A DNA stretch of 64,000 nt from Straminergon stramineum (taxonomy: Eukaryota > Streptophyta > Bryopsida > Hypnales > Calliergonaceae). The stretch covers positions 5,337,001-5,401,000 of the forward strand of contig OY987266.1 in the NCBI GenBank assembly GCA_963920665.1, written 5' to 3'. Of the stretch, positions 24,544-38,523 are shown piece by piece (positions within the stretch are counted from its first letter, which is position 1; the number at the start of each line of letters is the position of its first letter). The position numbers and the translations under genes are program-made. The notes under the pieces were generated by a model. That model saw nothing but the letters and a program-made list of their open reading frames with translations, searched no databases and had not been told where the DNA came from.

Positions 24544-25368
24544 CTAACCCCTAAAGGTTTAAAGTCATGGATTGGATTTTTAGAATTTAAAGCAAGTTCC
24601 TATAATGTCAGATTTAACTAAAAAAATCAAAATTCGTTTTGAAATCAAAGAATGTATTGTCTTTATGAGAATATAATTTTTTTTCATTTGCTACATGGGT
24701 GAAAAAGTCATGCCCTCAAAAGTACAAAATTCTTGATTCCAAGAAAGAAAGAAATAATATAAAAAGTCAAAAATAAATAAATAAAGTAAAATAAAATAAA
24801 ATATTCAATAGTATATATTTATGTCTTTTGAAAATATTTGATTCATTCCATTTGTATAAGTGATGTGAGGGTTATGAAGTGCCTTGTATATAGGATAATT
24901 AGAAAATCTTTCTAAAAAAACAATGTATAAGTTTTATTTTTGAACTCATTTCTTATAAATTTTCAAAACTAAAAGATTCTCAAGGTGTAGATTCCTTGCA
25001 ACAATAATTCCACTAGTAGGATTGACATTTCTTAAGAATAATAATTTTCAATTTTCAATTCTCAACTATAAAGATTTAAACTTCAAAACTTTGTAGTGCA
25101 AAAAATATAAATTAAGGGGATTCAAAGTCTTAAAATCCTATTGTAGTTATGTGAAGTAGAAAAAAATCTTTTCCTTTTCACTTTGAACACTAATATCTTA
25201 CATTGTATATGGTCAAAGTATATGAAATTTTATCCACACATTTTCATACATGTCTTGTGCAAAATCTTGTAGCTCAACATACAAAATATACTTTTTATCT
25301 CATTGTAGCTCTTTGCACTAGAAATGGTAGTTATGAAGTGTTTTTTTGGTGAAACATAGTCATAAATG
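24544..25368. mobile_element. TTAA-ended repeat, large family, copy 2 (right end interrupted)
   Basis: Left end CTAACCCCTAAAGG. It has the inner blocks AATATCTTACATTG and CAAAATCTTGTAG, and GAAATGGTAGTTATGAAGTG near 25320. The right end is lost where a different MITE (25369-25637) has inserted. Confidence 0.5.
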
Positions 25369-25637
25369 GTCAAGTCTATAGTAGTGTGATGAGCTGAATG
25401 CAAGGACCATTTTGCCCCCGCATTTTACCCCTAGGGAAAAAGGTAGGAATGATTCATTTGCAAGGCATGAAAAAATTTGCAAATTTTGAGTTCATATTTG
25501 CAATTAGAGACCCCAAATTAACAAGGAGAGGTGTAGAGGGATAGATTAATCAAGCACAAAATAGGGGGGATTTTTTTTTTGCATTCACCATTGGATTGAC
25601 CTCTGCATTCGGCTCGTCGCACTACTATAGACTCGAC
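25369..25637. mobile_element. MITE inserted in TTAA-family copy 2
   Basis: Ends GTCAAGTCTATAGTAGTGTG and CGCACTACTATAGACTCGAC are inverted repeats, continued by GAYGAGCYGAATGCA. The inner part is related to the element at 3305-3545. Confidence 0.65.
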
Positions 25638-26199
25638 GATTGTAAACCTTAAGAATTAAACTAAAATAGTAGGTCAATAGTGCATGTCTTATTTTTTTTA
25701 GCTTCTTCCTAAAACTCTCCTGAAATTTAGAAAATAGTAAAGAGCTTCCAATTTTATATAGTCTTGTTTAGTGAGCACATATGAATGACCACCCAATTTT
25801 TCTCATGGTTGTGTGGAGGAGTGAAGATGGGAAGCTATACGGAAATGCTAGGGACGGGCCAACAGGCACTACATGTGGCTGCGCTCCAGGGTAAAACACT
25901 CATGGCTTGGACTGGGATGGTATGAACTCCATTTTGCTATGAACTTTTCTTTCATTTGCACCCAAAAGAAAATAAATAACTGTAGACAAGAATAAATGGA
26001 AAATTGGCCAATTTAATAAGGGGAACTACACTCAATTCATAAAGTGTCAGAATAGGGAGTAATTTACCTTGCATCATGTGGGTCAACATTATGCACCCCT
26101 TTCCACCTTTCCAAATGAACAAAGGAGCTCGCATGCCCCATTATCCCCAACTTAACTAACAAAAATAATACTAATTCGAGACGACGCCATTAATGCCCC

Positions 26200-27103
26200 T
26201 CATTCATAATGCACCCCCGCACTGTACAGTCGAATCATACGCAAACGCGCCGGAATAGGAAATTCCCCGTCCCCAGCATCGACGCATCACGTAAGTTACA
26301 TATTCGGTTTCCCAAGCCGCCCAACGCTTGACTTGGCACCACCAAGTCCAATCGCAGTTTGGAATATTCGGAACCGTAAATCTAGACATGCCTCGGCGCA
26401 CTCTGGTCCCGTCACGACGGCCGCGGCGAACGCGGGTGTGCGCTAAGTTACAAGTGCCTCCGCCTTCTGCGCAGTCGTGCTTGGCAATGTGTGAGTGCAC
26501 GCCACTTTCAACTGGTATTCGCGCGCTCTCGTACTTTTCACCTCGTGTGCTAGTGCCGGAGCGCGAAGATCGATGCCACTGTTAGTTTGCACGGCCGCAG
26601 TCATGTGTCGTGCCCATGTTTTGTCGGCAAATTGAGCATCGGTAACGCTGGTTCTCAGTCGGTTTGTTACGTTTAGTCCGCTTCGAGTGTGCAGCATTGT
26701 GGAACGAGAGAGAGATAGAGTTGCGTGGAAGTCGCTCTGGTGAATTCAACGTTGAATTTGCAGTTTGCGACGCATGCGAGAATTGGGATTTAGCTCGGGA
26801 TCCAAAAGCTGCAGATGTAATGTGGAAGCTGCGCGCTCATGAGATAGCTCCAATTCTTCACGAGGAACGGGACGATGGAACAGTGGAGTCGAATTTCTGA
26901 ACTCTGATGGTGATGATTGATGTGGGGATTGATTACTCGAAGACGTTTGCGGTTTTGAGAGTACTGGGGTGACGAGGAAGCTGATCGAGGCGTGACGGGC
27001 GTAAGATTCAAAATTTGGACAATTACGCTCGGAATGGTTTAGAAGGAAAGGAGCTTACTTCAGCATTGCCGGTTAGAGTTTGAGTTGGGATTCGATTGGG
27101 AAC
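26200..27103 (+). promoter_or_regulatory. GC-richer, CpG-rich 5' region of the receptor-like gene
   Basis: About 900 nt with far more G+C and CG dinucleotides than the surrounding DNA, ending at the start codon at 27104. It probably holds the promoter and 5' UTR. Several short frames are open here only because of the composition; none shows a recognisable protein. No confident TATA box was found. Confidence 0.4.
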
Positions 27104-30100
27104 ATGGCGCTCGCTGGTGTCGCTTACGTCGTCATGGTAGCGATCATTTGTGAAGTCTGTAGGACTCCTTTCGTTGCCGCTCAGAACGCAGGTAAGATTG
27201 TCGCACATCATTGGGTTGAACGCCGGGAGGCTGAGATTTTCACTGGGAGAATCGTGGGGTGAGCTAAGCAGGGGTGATTTTAGCCTCTTTGGATTACTAT
27301 TAGAAGGGGCTAAATTTTTAGATGTTGTTTTCGTAAGTTAGGTTAGGACAAAACTTATTTCACAGTTGGGATCTTCAATTTTATCAAAAGAATTTTAGAC
27401 CCCCAATTGAGCAACTTTTATCCATGGGGCTAATCTGGAGGGTCTTTCCAGTGTTTGCAGTTCCCGAATTTGCCACTTACATTATGCATGGTTAGCCCCG
27501 ACTGCTCACGAATGTGTGACTGCAGGGAGCAACAATACGGTGCAAGTTCTGCCAGGTCCATTCGCAGTGCGCATTGCATGTGGTGCTACCGAAGACACAA
27601 TTGCGGCCGACAGCGGTTTCGCGTGGTCCAAAGACTTCGGCTACACCAGTGGCCGAGCCGCGCCTCTCAACACCACCGACCGAATAAATCCGCAGCTCAA
27701 TACATTGCGCTACTTTGACGTCTCGGATGGACCGGAGAATTGCTACAACATCAGCGTGCCCAGCGGCCACTACTTGACAAGGTTTTCTCATTTCCCCTGC
27801 ACCCACGAGGAGCAATTCAATTACCTGAAACTTCCTACTCAAATTCAGGGCGACATTAGTGGGTTTTACAGTAGTTTTGGAGGCAAAATTTCCTAATCTT
27901 GAATGCTTCCAACATTGAACAGTGGAACACTGGCAAAATGCTGAGGGATTGAAGGGATGGATTTGTGGGGAGTTTAAAAGATCGCTTTCATCAATTCCTC
28001 AGCAACACATTCTCGTATTGCAAGTTCAATAAGAAGGTGCAAAAGTGTTGGAAACCTTGAAATCCCGTGTCTCTTAATTTTCTAATTAGAGGAAGATGAG
28101 CGTTTGCCATTGAAAGTATGCAAATGAGTCTCAAATGACTAACATGAAGATGAGTTTTCAACGTTGAAGAGTTCAGGAAGAATGCGACCGTGTCTGCCCA
28201 ACGATGAGAACCTCACGACGATGGAATTGGCAACTCTGAATCCCAATATTGCAGCCACTCTTGGACGATTTCCACAATTTCTCACCAATTCTATTCTGGC
28301 TATGGGGACAGATTCTTCTTTTCCTTCGGCGAAACCGACAACGCCAACCGGGAGCCCTTGTTCGAGGTCTCCTTAGAGGGAACGCTCGTCTACTCTTTCT
28401 CCCCCGGCTGGAGCTCCACACCCGACTCTCAATACGCCGACGCGCTACTTCATGTCACCGACGGCGCGGCCACCATCTGCTTCCACAGCTCAGGCCACGG
28501 CAACCCCTCCATCGCGTCCTTGGAAATTTTGCAGCTCTACATCGACGCCTACAACATGGGCGCATCGTCGGATCTGAACGTGGTGATGCGCACTGTGAAG
28601 CGCATCTCGGCTGGTGCTCCTCGATCCGGCTACGGCGCTCGCCTCAACGCCGATGTCTGGGGCGGCGACCGGTACTGGGCGACTGACCAGGACCTCTTCG
28701 CCCCGGGCTCAGTCGTGGATGTAATTCGCGTCACGGAGAATATCAGCAACTACAACAACCCGCCGAATATCTACCCACAGGCGATCTACCAGTCTGCGAC
28801 CACGACTGGTCCGTCGGTGACGCTGACTTACACGCTTTCGGTGCAGCCCCACCAGAACTACTCCATTTGGATCCACTTCGCGGAGATTCAAACGGGGTTT
28901 ACCATGCCCGGACAGCGCGTTTTCAACATCACGGCTAACAATGAGATCCTGTTTCATGACGTCGATGTGGTGAAACTTGCGGGCGGGCCACTACGGCCGC
29001 TCATTTTGAACGCCACCGTCATGGCCAACACCAGAAGTCTGTCCATCTCGTTCGTCCCCGTCGTGGGATCCATCGCGGTGAACGCCATCGAAGTTTATGA
29101 AATCATCCCGCGGCAGTACGCGACCTTGAATGAATATGGTACGAGCACGTAACCTTAACCGTAATTTAATTCTTTTGAGGTGTTCTATGTGTGCATCCGT
29201 GGTACTATTCATCTGACAATGAATAAATAAACGCGTTATGATTTGGGTTCAATCAATCTGAGCATATGAGAATGATGAGTAAGGTAGGAGGCTCGAATTC
29301 TGGAGGGGCATTTACTATCATCCAATAGAGTTTCAAAAATGAATTAAAGTTCCTTCAATGCACTTTTTGTTTTTTAATTGTGTTCTTAAATACCTTTGAG
29401 AAAAATATACATTGATGTAAGGCTAAAATAATTGCAAGCATGATGTGGATCATTCTCTGAGAGTCAAAATTATAGAAACTTCCTAAGTTTGAAGTGCTCT
29501 ATTCAAAGGTTGATTTTGATTAAGATTGGTCTAGTCTATGCACACCAATAGTGACCTATGCACCTTTCACTTTGAAAATTCATATTTAATTCATTTGAAG
29601 GCAAAAAATTATGATTTAAATTGGCAATGAATTGTTTCTCTTTTCTATTTCTACCAAAAATACATAAAAAATACTAAGCTCTGTTGATTTTCCTACAGAG
29701 GTTCATTTCTCCTTAAGTGCACACTTCAAGAGCCTCCTACCTTAGTAGAAGTATACTTCTACTTAAAGGTGTGAGCATTGAGAATTGCCACCTAGATTGC
29801 AACAAAGGGTTACAAAAGGATTAGGGTTCAAAGAACATACAGTCAGAATTATCACCATTAAGAGCATTCGTTTCAAGTGCTGATTATGGGTGCTCTTGCT
29901 GTATCATGAGTTTCAATTTGAGGAGCTATCGAAGTGGATGATGTCAGGGTTTCCTTTTGCAAAATATTGTATGAAGATGCATGTCAGAAGTAGGTGCAAG
30001 AGGATTGGAGCACATTTAATACCTTGAATTAGTGTTAGGTGTTCTTGAAAATTCTAGGGTGTACAAGCTCCTTTCCAAAATGTTATGATTAACTTGTTGG

Positions 30101-33100
30101 CAATGGGGTTGTTCGATTGCAGTATGGACACTTCAGGAAATCAAACAAAGCTTGCAACTGCCATCACGGTTGGGGTGGAATGGTGACCCGTGTGTACCTT
30201 CGGTGCACACTTGGAGTGGTATCTCTTGTGAGTTCGATCCTGTGGCTGGCGCTTGGTCCATCGTCAATGTGTAAGTTCCTAATTGAATGGTGCACAAACC
30301 TGCTTGGGTGCATAATATTTTTATGGGTGATGAAATGACTTGTCAAAACTACTTCATTTTAACTTTAACCCCTACTTTTTAATGTCATAGATTTTTGAGA
30401 ATTATAGTGTAGTAGTCAGTTGCAACCTTGATGATTATGCGACTTCTTGACATTGTTAACCATGTAGATGGGGTCTCTTTATAGAATTGAATAGTGCATT
30501 ACAAATAGATGAAGTTTGTCTATCTTATTTGCTTAGAAAATGCTTGATAATAGTTTAACTAGTGTATAATATTCAACTTCAAGTCACTTACTATAGGAGT
30601 GTCTTGACTTACTTAATAATGTTACGTTGATTAATAGGCAAGTTAGTGGTGATTAATGTCAAGATTAATATCAAGTTTATTCCAACCTCCAATCACAATC
30701 CTTAAGTTTTCTATTAAAAAAGTATACAAAACATTATCTAAACTTGTGGTGGAGACATAATCAAGGTTTAATAGTCTTTAATCAATTCTTTAGCACTATT
30801 GCTGAATGAGAACATGGGGTTTGGGATTCAGAAATTTGGGTGAGCAGGGAATTCGGGGGGAACTAGGTGATGATTGGGTGGCATTGCGACAACTTCAATC
30901 ATTGTAAGTTATTCATCATTTGGTGCACCTAATTCTCCTTTTGAAATCTCAAGAGCTATAGTTCTAAAACATGATTTGTTTGAGCAGGAATTTGAGCAAC
31001 AATTTGTTGGTCGGTGCAGTTCCTTCCTCTTTTAGCAACTTAATTGACCTTGGCACTTTGTGAGTTTCTTCAACATTTCACTCAAAAGTTATGCATTTGT
31101 GAATAGGGTGTTAAGAGTTGCATGACTTCATCTACAAGATTTGCATCTTCATTTCATTTTGAGACCTAAATGGTTTTGAATCAAAGACTATTGTTAGAAA
31201 TACTAGAAATTTAAATTTCATTTGAGAATCGCCTCCTATTTGAGATATCCTTTATGTTCAACTCCAATTTTTGTGTTGTGCTTTTTCTTTGACCACCAAG
31301 TAAGTGTATTTAATAATTAATATATTCATCTCACCATCCTATATCTATAAATCCTTGATGAATTCAATATTTTAATCATTTCAAACACTAGAGGTATAGA
31401 GTTATAGATACCAAGGTTGGAAAAGGGTATAAATTCATTCAACTTTGAAAGTTGCATGAGAAATGAATTGAAAGATTTCTCTTTTGTTTAGTTCCAATCA
31501 AATGTGCATTCAATGACAAAATTCTCTGAAGGTATTGTAGTCTTCTATAAACTATCTTGTATTTGAAAATGGAAGATTACTAAAAACAAAATGGAGCATG
31601 AAACAGAATATTATTCTTTTGTTGGGGACAAGTGTTGTGCCCTAATGTGTTTTAGGAATGTAAATTGATGGTGAATCATGGCACAGGGACCTTTCGCACA
31701 ATCGTTTGAATGGATCAATACCTAGGAGTCTTGGACTACTCCCTAAGATCAAACAATTGTAAGCTTTTCTCATACAATTCTTTTTGAGTGTGACCTTGGA
31801 GGCATATTTATGTGATCAAAGGAAGTCAATGTTGAACATTTTGACAAATCTATACATCACCAGCACTTACTCATTTTGATGATGATTTTGTTATAGATTG
31901 TTGAATGATAATGAATTCATTGGAGAGTTGCCAACGGATGTGGGAGCTCTTTCAATTCAAGGTGCAATTGTAAAGTATGTCTCTTATCCCCTCTCATTTG
32001 TTGTACTCTCATTATCTCCCTTAGAGGAAACTCTTTAATCCTCAAGTCTTTTATTATTTCTTTGTATTTACTTTTGCTCAACCCTTAAGAATAATTTAGA
32101 TTTTGCATGATGACATACTTATTTGTGTCAAAAAATATCTTGTTCATATAAACTCTAAATCTTGATAAGTGTAACTTCTTGATACTACATCCAAAATGGG
32201 AATTGAGTGGGAGTTGCACAAGGGGTTAGTTGGATAGAAAGAATGAGATGTTTTGGGTTGAAATTATTAAGTGCTTCTAGATTGAAAACCGCTTCAATCG
32301 AGGGTTGCTCACTTGTCAACCGTGGAGAGAATCTCTCAACCATGGTACACCTCATTGCGTTAAAAATTTAGGCTCCTTCATTCAACAGTGCTAATTCAAA
32401 AATTCTCGACCAAGGATTGAAAACGCAGCCATACTTCAACCCCACTCAACCTTTGTGCGGATACCAGTTCAGTTGTAAACACTCAACCCAAACTCAGAAC
32501 CCAGCAATCTCTGCAGCTCCCCCATCTGTAAAGTTTTTTAAACCAAAATTGTAAAGTTGTTTCTTTGTGCCCTCGGAACCAAGGATTAATGATTGAAAAT
32601 TGACCAGTTTTCATTGATCATAGTTTCAAAACTATAATTCAGATGAGGGCAAATTTTGTATTTCTAGAAGCAATGAAGAGGGTAACAAGTGTCGGTTGAT
32701 AAATAAATAAAATTGAATTTGAATTACAGAAAGGTCCATACCGTATATGACCTAATGAGAAACGTGCCTTGCGTTGTTTGCAGCGTTGCAAACAACCCTG
32801 GATTATGCGGCGTGGGAGTGAGACCATGCCAGACCATGTCATTCGGTCAGAAGTTTGGGCTTTTCTTCAGCCTCGCCGTTGGCTTGAGCTTGATGGCCGC
32901 TGGTGCGTTCTACTGCTGGAAGAAGAAAGTGGCCGTCACCCGAGTTCAACGACTCCGTAAGTTCGATTGTAATGAAATCCTTTTTCCCTTGTTTCAGTCG
33001 TACTAGGTAAGTCAATTTTGGAAGAGAGTTACAGGAAATAGTGAGGTAGATACTATAGCTTGTAACTCTCTTCCCAAATTGAATCACGTAGTATCATTCC

Positions 33101-33710
33101 AAACAAACTCTTGACCTTACCTTCACTTGTCTTTTTTTTCTAATTGTACTTCTATGCAACTTCCATAAGTATTGGATAATCCTGAAGAGTCGGAACGGTT
33201 GAGAGTATTATTGTTAAGTTTGTTCAACGCAATGAAGAACATCTGGAACTGTATTTTTTGGTCACGAAAGGGCTTAGAATAAGAAGGATTACGATTTTAA
33301 TCCTCTTCTGTTTAGTCAATGAGATCGTAACACGGTTGTCTTGAACATTGGACTTGGCATTCTGGAGCTATTACGTAGGTAGGAGTATGATACTCGTACC
33401 TTGGGGAAGACAAATGTTACGAAGTGAAGGCAGAAATTATGAGTTATAACTAGGCTTGTTCATAGCAAACCAGCATTTTCATCTATTCAAAATAAATCCA
33501 GTTTGCAATTATGTAAGCTTGTCTTCCAATCATTCCAATGACCTAATTCACTCTTCTTGTGTTGTGTTGCTTGCAGCTCGAGATGCACCGTATGCAAAGG
33601 CACGCACAACGTTCGTGCGTGACGTGCAAATGGCGAGGGCGACGCTCACAAACCACTTCAGTCACCCTTCACCTTTTTATCATGAAGCTACTCCTCTCAA
33701 TCCTCGTTGA
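27104..33710 (+). CDS. RLP4-like: Malectin-like/LRR receptor-like protein without kinase (RLP4 type)
   Basis: Ten exons join in frame: 27104-27191, 27526-27781, 28312-29138, 30123-30270, 30811-30903, 30988-31059, 31687-31758, 31897-31974, 32784-32956, 33577-33710 (1941 nt, 646 residues). The order is signal peptide (1-27), malectin-like ectodomain (about 43-385, starting RIACGATEDT), the WNGDPC motif (409-414) that precedes LRRs in this family, four LRRs (about 440-545, e.g. LDLSHNRLNGSIPRSLG), a Cys pair (NNPGLCG...PC), one membrane span (about 569-590) and a 56-residue basic tail. Exons 5-8 are 72-93 nt phase-2 exons, one LRR each, as is usual for LRR genes. No kinase exon follows; the stop is at 33708. 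The tail APYAKARTTFVRDVQMAR resembles the conserved tail of Arabidopsis RLP4 and its relatives, as I recall them, and the length is close to theirs. Malectin-like domains are proposed to bind cell-wall sugars; the ligand here is unknown. Intron 2 has a weak donor (GTTTTC), but phase and homology support it. Confidence 0.9.
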
Positions 33711-36483
33711 AGAGCTTTTGATTTCAGTGGCTTTTCCAACTTGCATACCACTATTGCTCGATCGCCTCAACGATGGACCCAATGGCTTCATCAATGCACT
33801 CCATCCACAAGGTAGCAAAACTCCATTTCTGAGGTTTGTAAAATATTCACCCACTTTGGCTTTCGAAGAGAGCCGTACATGTCGATGTTCTATATTGCCA
33901 CTTGGTCATTCATGAACATAAAGCTGTAGGTAGATAGCAACCTTGGTTTATGGATGTTTTTTTTATCTACAACCAACCAAGTAGAGCTTTGCTAAGAGTG
34001 GCCTTGTGGGAAGATGAACTCATTGCATGCTCATCTCTCCCACAGAGGCTACTGTCTGATGCTTACTTAGCTTGGAGCTGCTTCTTGTAGAATGCCTTTC
34101 GAGATTTTTGGAAAGACTCCGGGAGGCTTATGGGATAGTTGTCACAAGTGGATGCTTTAACGGTGTCTGCACATGAGTGACGAGCCAGGCAATCACATCG
34201 ATGGATTCAGATTTCTGCGTATTGAGATGCAATTAAGTTGCGACTTTGGTGTTGTAAAACGCCAGACTAGATTCTAGCCCAGCACACACGACCTTAACTG
34301 AACAGATAGAAAGTTAAAGAGAGCACCTGCATTTGCTGGAAATGCAAATATTTCATTTACATAAAAAACGTCTTTTTTTCATGAAGATGCAAAGCTCTGA
34401 TCCCTCTGTATTGAAAATGGGTACACTCTCAAATCCCCTTAACCAAGTACGCCCATTTGATTTTTGATTTATAAGTAGATGATTCACATTGTACCAAAAC
34501 GGATGATTTCCATGGTCATCAGCCCGTGCTTATAGGAGTAATTGGGGGTAGTTGTATTACATGACAGATTGTTTTTTTGTTTTTTTGAAACAAATGAAAT
34601 GAAATTTCATTGCAAAGAATGACATGTTAGATAGTTTGAATGAGACAAGTGTACTACATGCAATATTAGTGTGACAAGTGTTTAGGATATTCTAGAATGA
34701 ATGTCATTGATGAGGAGGTTAAGCTTCAAAATTGGTTTCATAACCCTTACATTGGGATTTGTTGAAGGAAAAGGGTTCTAGTGAGGAGGTCTTCAAGGCC
34801 TAGCCCCCATTTTGGACTACAAAAAGCAAAGTTTGATATTAAACCTTAAAGGATTGGGAAGCCCATATTGGATTTTTGCATTTTTTGGACAAGTCATTAT
34901 AAAGTATTATCTTTTTAAATTATTTTTAGGGGAATGTATGTCATGTCACTAGATTTCTAGCTCATTAGTTTGTGCCCTTACTAAGCAATTGTTGAATTAT
35001 GCTATGAAATGTGTTTTTGACCTCAACATGGGTAGTTAAGAAAATATTTTGTCTTTGATTCGGTTCTTTTAAACCATAAAATCATATAGCTAACTCATTG
35101 AGTATATTCTTTCAAAATTTCAAAGTGAAAAAAACTCATTGATTGTAAAATATTTACTTTGAAACTTTGTAAGAAGTTTTTTTCATGACTTTGCACTTGC
35201 ATAGTTCATCTTTCAAATTTTTTCTTCTAGAAAAATATATGTGTCTGACAACTTGTTCACAACAAAGACTTTTTTGAAATTTAGTTCAAAATACATCGAA
35301 AAAATTTCAAGAAAAAAACCTCAAATACAAGAAGTTTTCATGTTGTACAACTTATCTATGTTGAGAACAAAACGACTAATTTGGACTCAACATTATAGCC
35401 ATTACCCCTACAAAGGTGCTATGGCCCAGAATGGTTTGATGGATGATTTCACTATTGATTGTAGAAAAAAGAATGCACCTATTGGTCCAAGAATCAAAGA
35501 ATTTTGGTGACTACCTTAGTCATATGAGGTTGTCTTCTTATAGGGTTAATCCAAATTCTATGAAATTTGTCTTGCAATCACGACAATCCTTATATGCATC
35601 TATTAGTAAATGAAAAATTTCAACATTAGGATTGAAAAATTGATATTGAAATTGCTTGGCTAGAATTGATAAAAGTCCAAAAAACACTCCTTTCTCATTT
35701 AGGGGTTTAAATGTGTTTGTCTCTATTCACAAAGGACTAGGGTTGATATGGAATATACATATTTTTCGCACTTCAAAAGTTCATGATTTCTTGAAATGGT
35801 GTTCCCAAAACTGCTTGCTATAACAATTTAGAGTCCTCTTTTAATTCCCATAAAATTCAACAAGAAATTGGATTATTTATTACTACATAGTCATGATACT
35901 TTTATCAAACATGATAGTTTGAAGTCACAAATTTAGATATTCAAAGAAAAAGACTTCAATTGGTTAGCACAGCCATTGGAGACAAATTTTCACCAAGGTA
36001 ATTTCAACTAATTGCATATGAAGGAGTGACTTGAACTTTGTTTCTATTGATAAATTGCCTAATTTTTTTGGTTAAACTATTAGAAAATACATTCAAAGTG
36101 ACATGTCCAAATTGAATGAAATGTCCAAATCAACAAGAAAAAGTCCATATAGACGAGTCAATTTGGAAAAATATTGTTGATTTGGACACTCTTCTCTTAT
36201 AGTGGACATGTATGTTAGATATTGGTGGAAGTCAAAAGAATATTCTAAATTTTATTTTTATTCAATTTCATCTTTTGCACAAATGAAAATTAGATTCACT
36301 CCCCTCAAAGTAACAAATATTAAGCAACTAGCTCAAAAAGTGTTAGACAAGAAAAATGGAAACAACCCCTAAAACCAACAAACTAAGAAAATTGACACTA
36401 TGCAAAGACCTAAATGCTACATGATTTAGGCACATTAAATATACAACAAAAATATATAATGTTGGTGTTGGGTGCACTATTGG
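33711..36483. other. 3' flank of the receptor-like gene, then gene-free DNA
   Basis: The first 500-600 nt are GC-richer and probably include the 3' UTR. Beyond it only a repeat fragment (34455-34545) and AT-rich DNA were seen. Confidence 0.55.
34455..34545. mobile_element. 228 bp TTAA-type repeat, right half only
   Basis: TAGATGATTCACATTGTACC and GATTTCCATGGTCATCAGCC match the right half of the copies at 15727 and 60189. It lies about 0.75 kb after the stop codon of the receptor-like gene. Confidence 0.5.
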
Positions 36484-36488
36484 TTTGG

Positions 36489-37768
36489 TGTCACGACCCT
36501 CATCACGAGGTGTGCCCGCGCCACCTTGGTGAGAAAGAGGGACATTGGGGGTGACTCCCCAAGCCTTGCAAGAGAAGGGGTGAAGGGGACTAAAAGTCCC
36601 GAGCGATTAGAGCATTGTAGCGCTTTGATCCGGATGAATTAGGGTATGTGTTGCACATGCTTGGAAATTTTGTAAGAAGACGCATTCATGAGTTCAAAGA
36701 ACACGAAAGTCTGAGTTGGAAGTCAAAAGTTATGACTCCTCAAAATTGGCAATGTCCCGGCCACATTTTGAAACAAGGTTTGGGAGGATTTATTTGAGTC
36801 AAATAGGGCATGCCGCATATAATTGGAAAGCTAAGGAGACAAGATTTCTAGAATGATAAGGCTTATGAAGAGATGAGCTATGAGTTAAAAGTTATATGCA
36901 TCCAAAGAGGGTAGAGTCCTCGAGAACTACACCTCCCAAGGGACTCTTACCTTTGGAGGGCCATAACTTCCTCAATACTTATTGTATTGGAAAAAGTGAA
37001 TAGTCCACGGTGATCTTCAAAAAATTTAGATCATGGAAATGAGCTCGCACTTGGGATTTGAAGCTTTGAGCTAAAAGTTATCCCGATGGAAAGGTCGGGA
37101 GTCTTTGGGGGTCCAGTTTGGGGGATACCACTTGGAATTGAGTGATCTTCCAAGATGGGGAGCATCTTGGGAGTTTCCGGTGACCTCTAGAATGGAGGGG
37201 GGGGCTATCAAATCCTGCAAAGAGTAATATGAGGAAGGGCGATCTCTCTCTTCACTCCCAGATGGTACCATGGTAAGCCTAAATGGCCCTTGGTGGTGAG
37301 GTTAGTGTTGGAGCCTCTTCACTACTTGTGTGTCACCGTGGAGTGCTTGTGCACTCCTTGATATTGGTTGGGTGGTGTCCCGTCTCGTGAGTCCCAATTA
37401 GTAAGTCCCAAAATGAATTGAGTTGTGCCTAGTGTGGAGTTGGGTCCCATTCAAGGGCGGTTAGCACCAGTGGGGAGTAGTGCCTCCACCAAGTGTTTGG
37501 ACATCAATGGAAGTTCTGCCCCATGACATCAAATGACATGCCCGATGTCTTGTGGGAGTTAAGGGTTGGAAAGAGAGTATTAGAAAGAAAGGGTTGGGAG
37601 TCACGGAGGAATGGGGAACTCCGTGACTTGAGTTGGAACCTAACATTGTGGGTGGGTGGCATGTGCACTGTTCAGAGAACATAACCCTTGGTGTCACTAA
37701 AGGATTAAATGCTTGGAAAGCACTAGAAGGTGAACTTAAGGTGGTAAGTGTCACTAAGGGGTGCGACA
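36489..37768. mobile_element. Solo LTR of a retrotransposon
   Basis: It starts TGTCACGACC and ends GTGCGACA (TGTC/GACA inverted ends), with a perfect 5-base target duplication TTTGG (36484-36488 and 37769-37773). 1280 bp, GC-richer than its surroundings, with no gag/pol inside. TGTCAC starts are common in plant Gypsy-type LTRs; the superfamily is not certain. Open frames inside it are incidental. Confidence 0.85.
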
Positions 37769-38523
37769 TTTGGGGTGTATATATCTAATTGAAGATTGAA
37801 TCTTTAAACAAATGTGCAACGGACAAGTGGTCATTCAAGATGGATGGAGAATTTATAGCAATGGCTTCAATGTTTGTGGACTTACTGTGGAGGTCCTACA
37901 ATCCTCACTCAAGAAATTCACTTTTCCACTCTATCCAACTCCACTACTAACAATGTCTTCGCAAGTATGAATGCATACCAAGCAACTTGTGAATGTGGCA
38001 CAAGTCTTTCATAAGACCCCGTTAATTGTAAATGCTTCCATAGTCACAACATACTCAAGTTGCAAAAAAACATATCTCCACTTCTATCTTATGTGAAAAC
38101 AATATTAAAAAATTTCGTAAAGGTGCTAAAGTGAGCACGACTAGTCCTATATAAGGCTAGATGGGAACATACCCTAAATCTATTTTTGCCTAAAACACAT
38201 GAAAGAGGTTAGAAGGGTGGTTGGAGGCCTTGGATCAAATAACAATGCAATTGAAACACCATAACTAGCTCTGGTTCAAAGCTTTGGGGCTCTAATAGAA
38301 ACGTACTCTAGTATGAGCAACATGATTAGTTCGGTGATGTTTAATTGCATGTCAAGTCAAGTGCCCGTAGTTTATGAATCTTCCTATGTATTTTTTGGAC
38401 ACCACATGAATAAATTATGAATTTTCACAAGTACAAATAATATAAAGCAACCTTAAGATGAGCAAGAATTTTTAGGGTTCAATTTTAGAAAGGGTCACAA
38501 ACTTCACAATTAGGTGCAGTCAA

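Noticed and set aside
26664..26900. 78-residue frame before the receptor-like gene
   Set aside because: It is open because of local GC content; the region is better read as promoter and 5' UTR.
28173..28686. Open frames on both strands over the malectin-like exon
   Set aside because: They are shadows of the GC-rich exon 28312-29138, whose own frame has clear malectin-like homology and splice agreement.
37071..37769. Open frames of 60-100 residues
   Set aside because: They lie inside the solo LTR and match no protein family.
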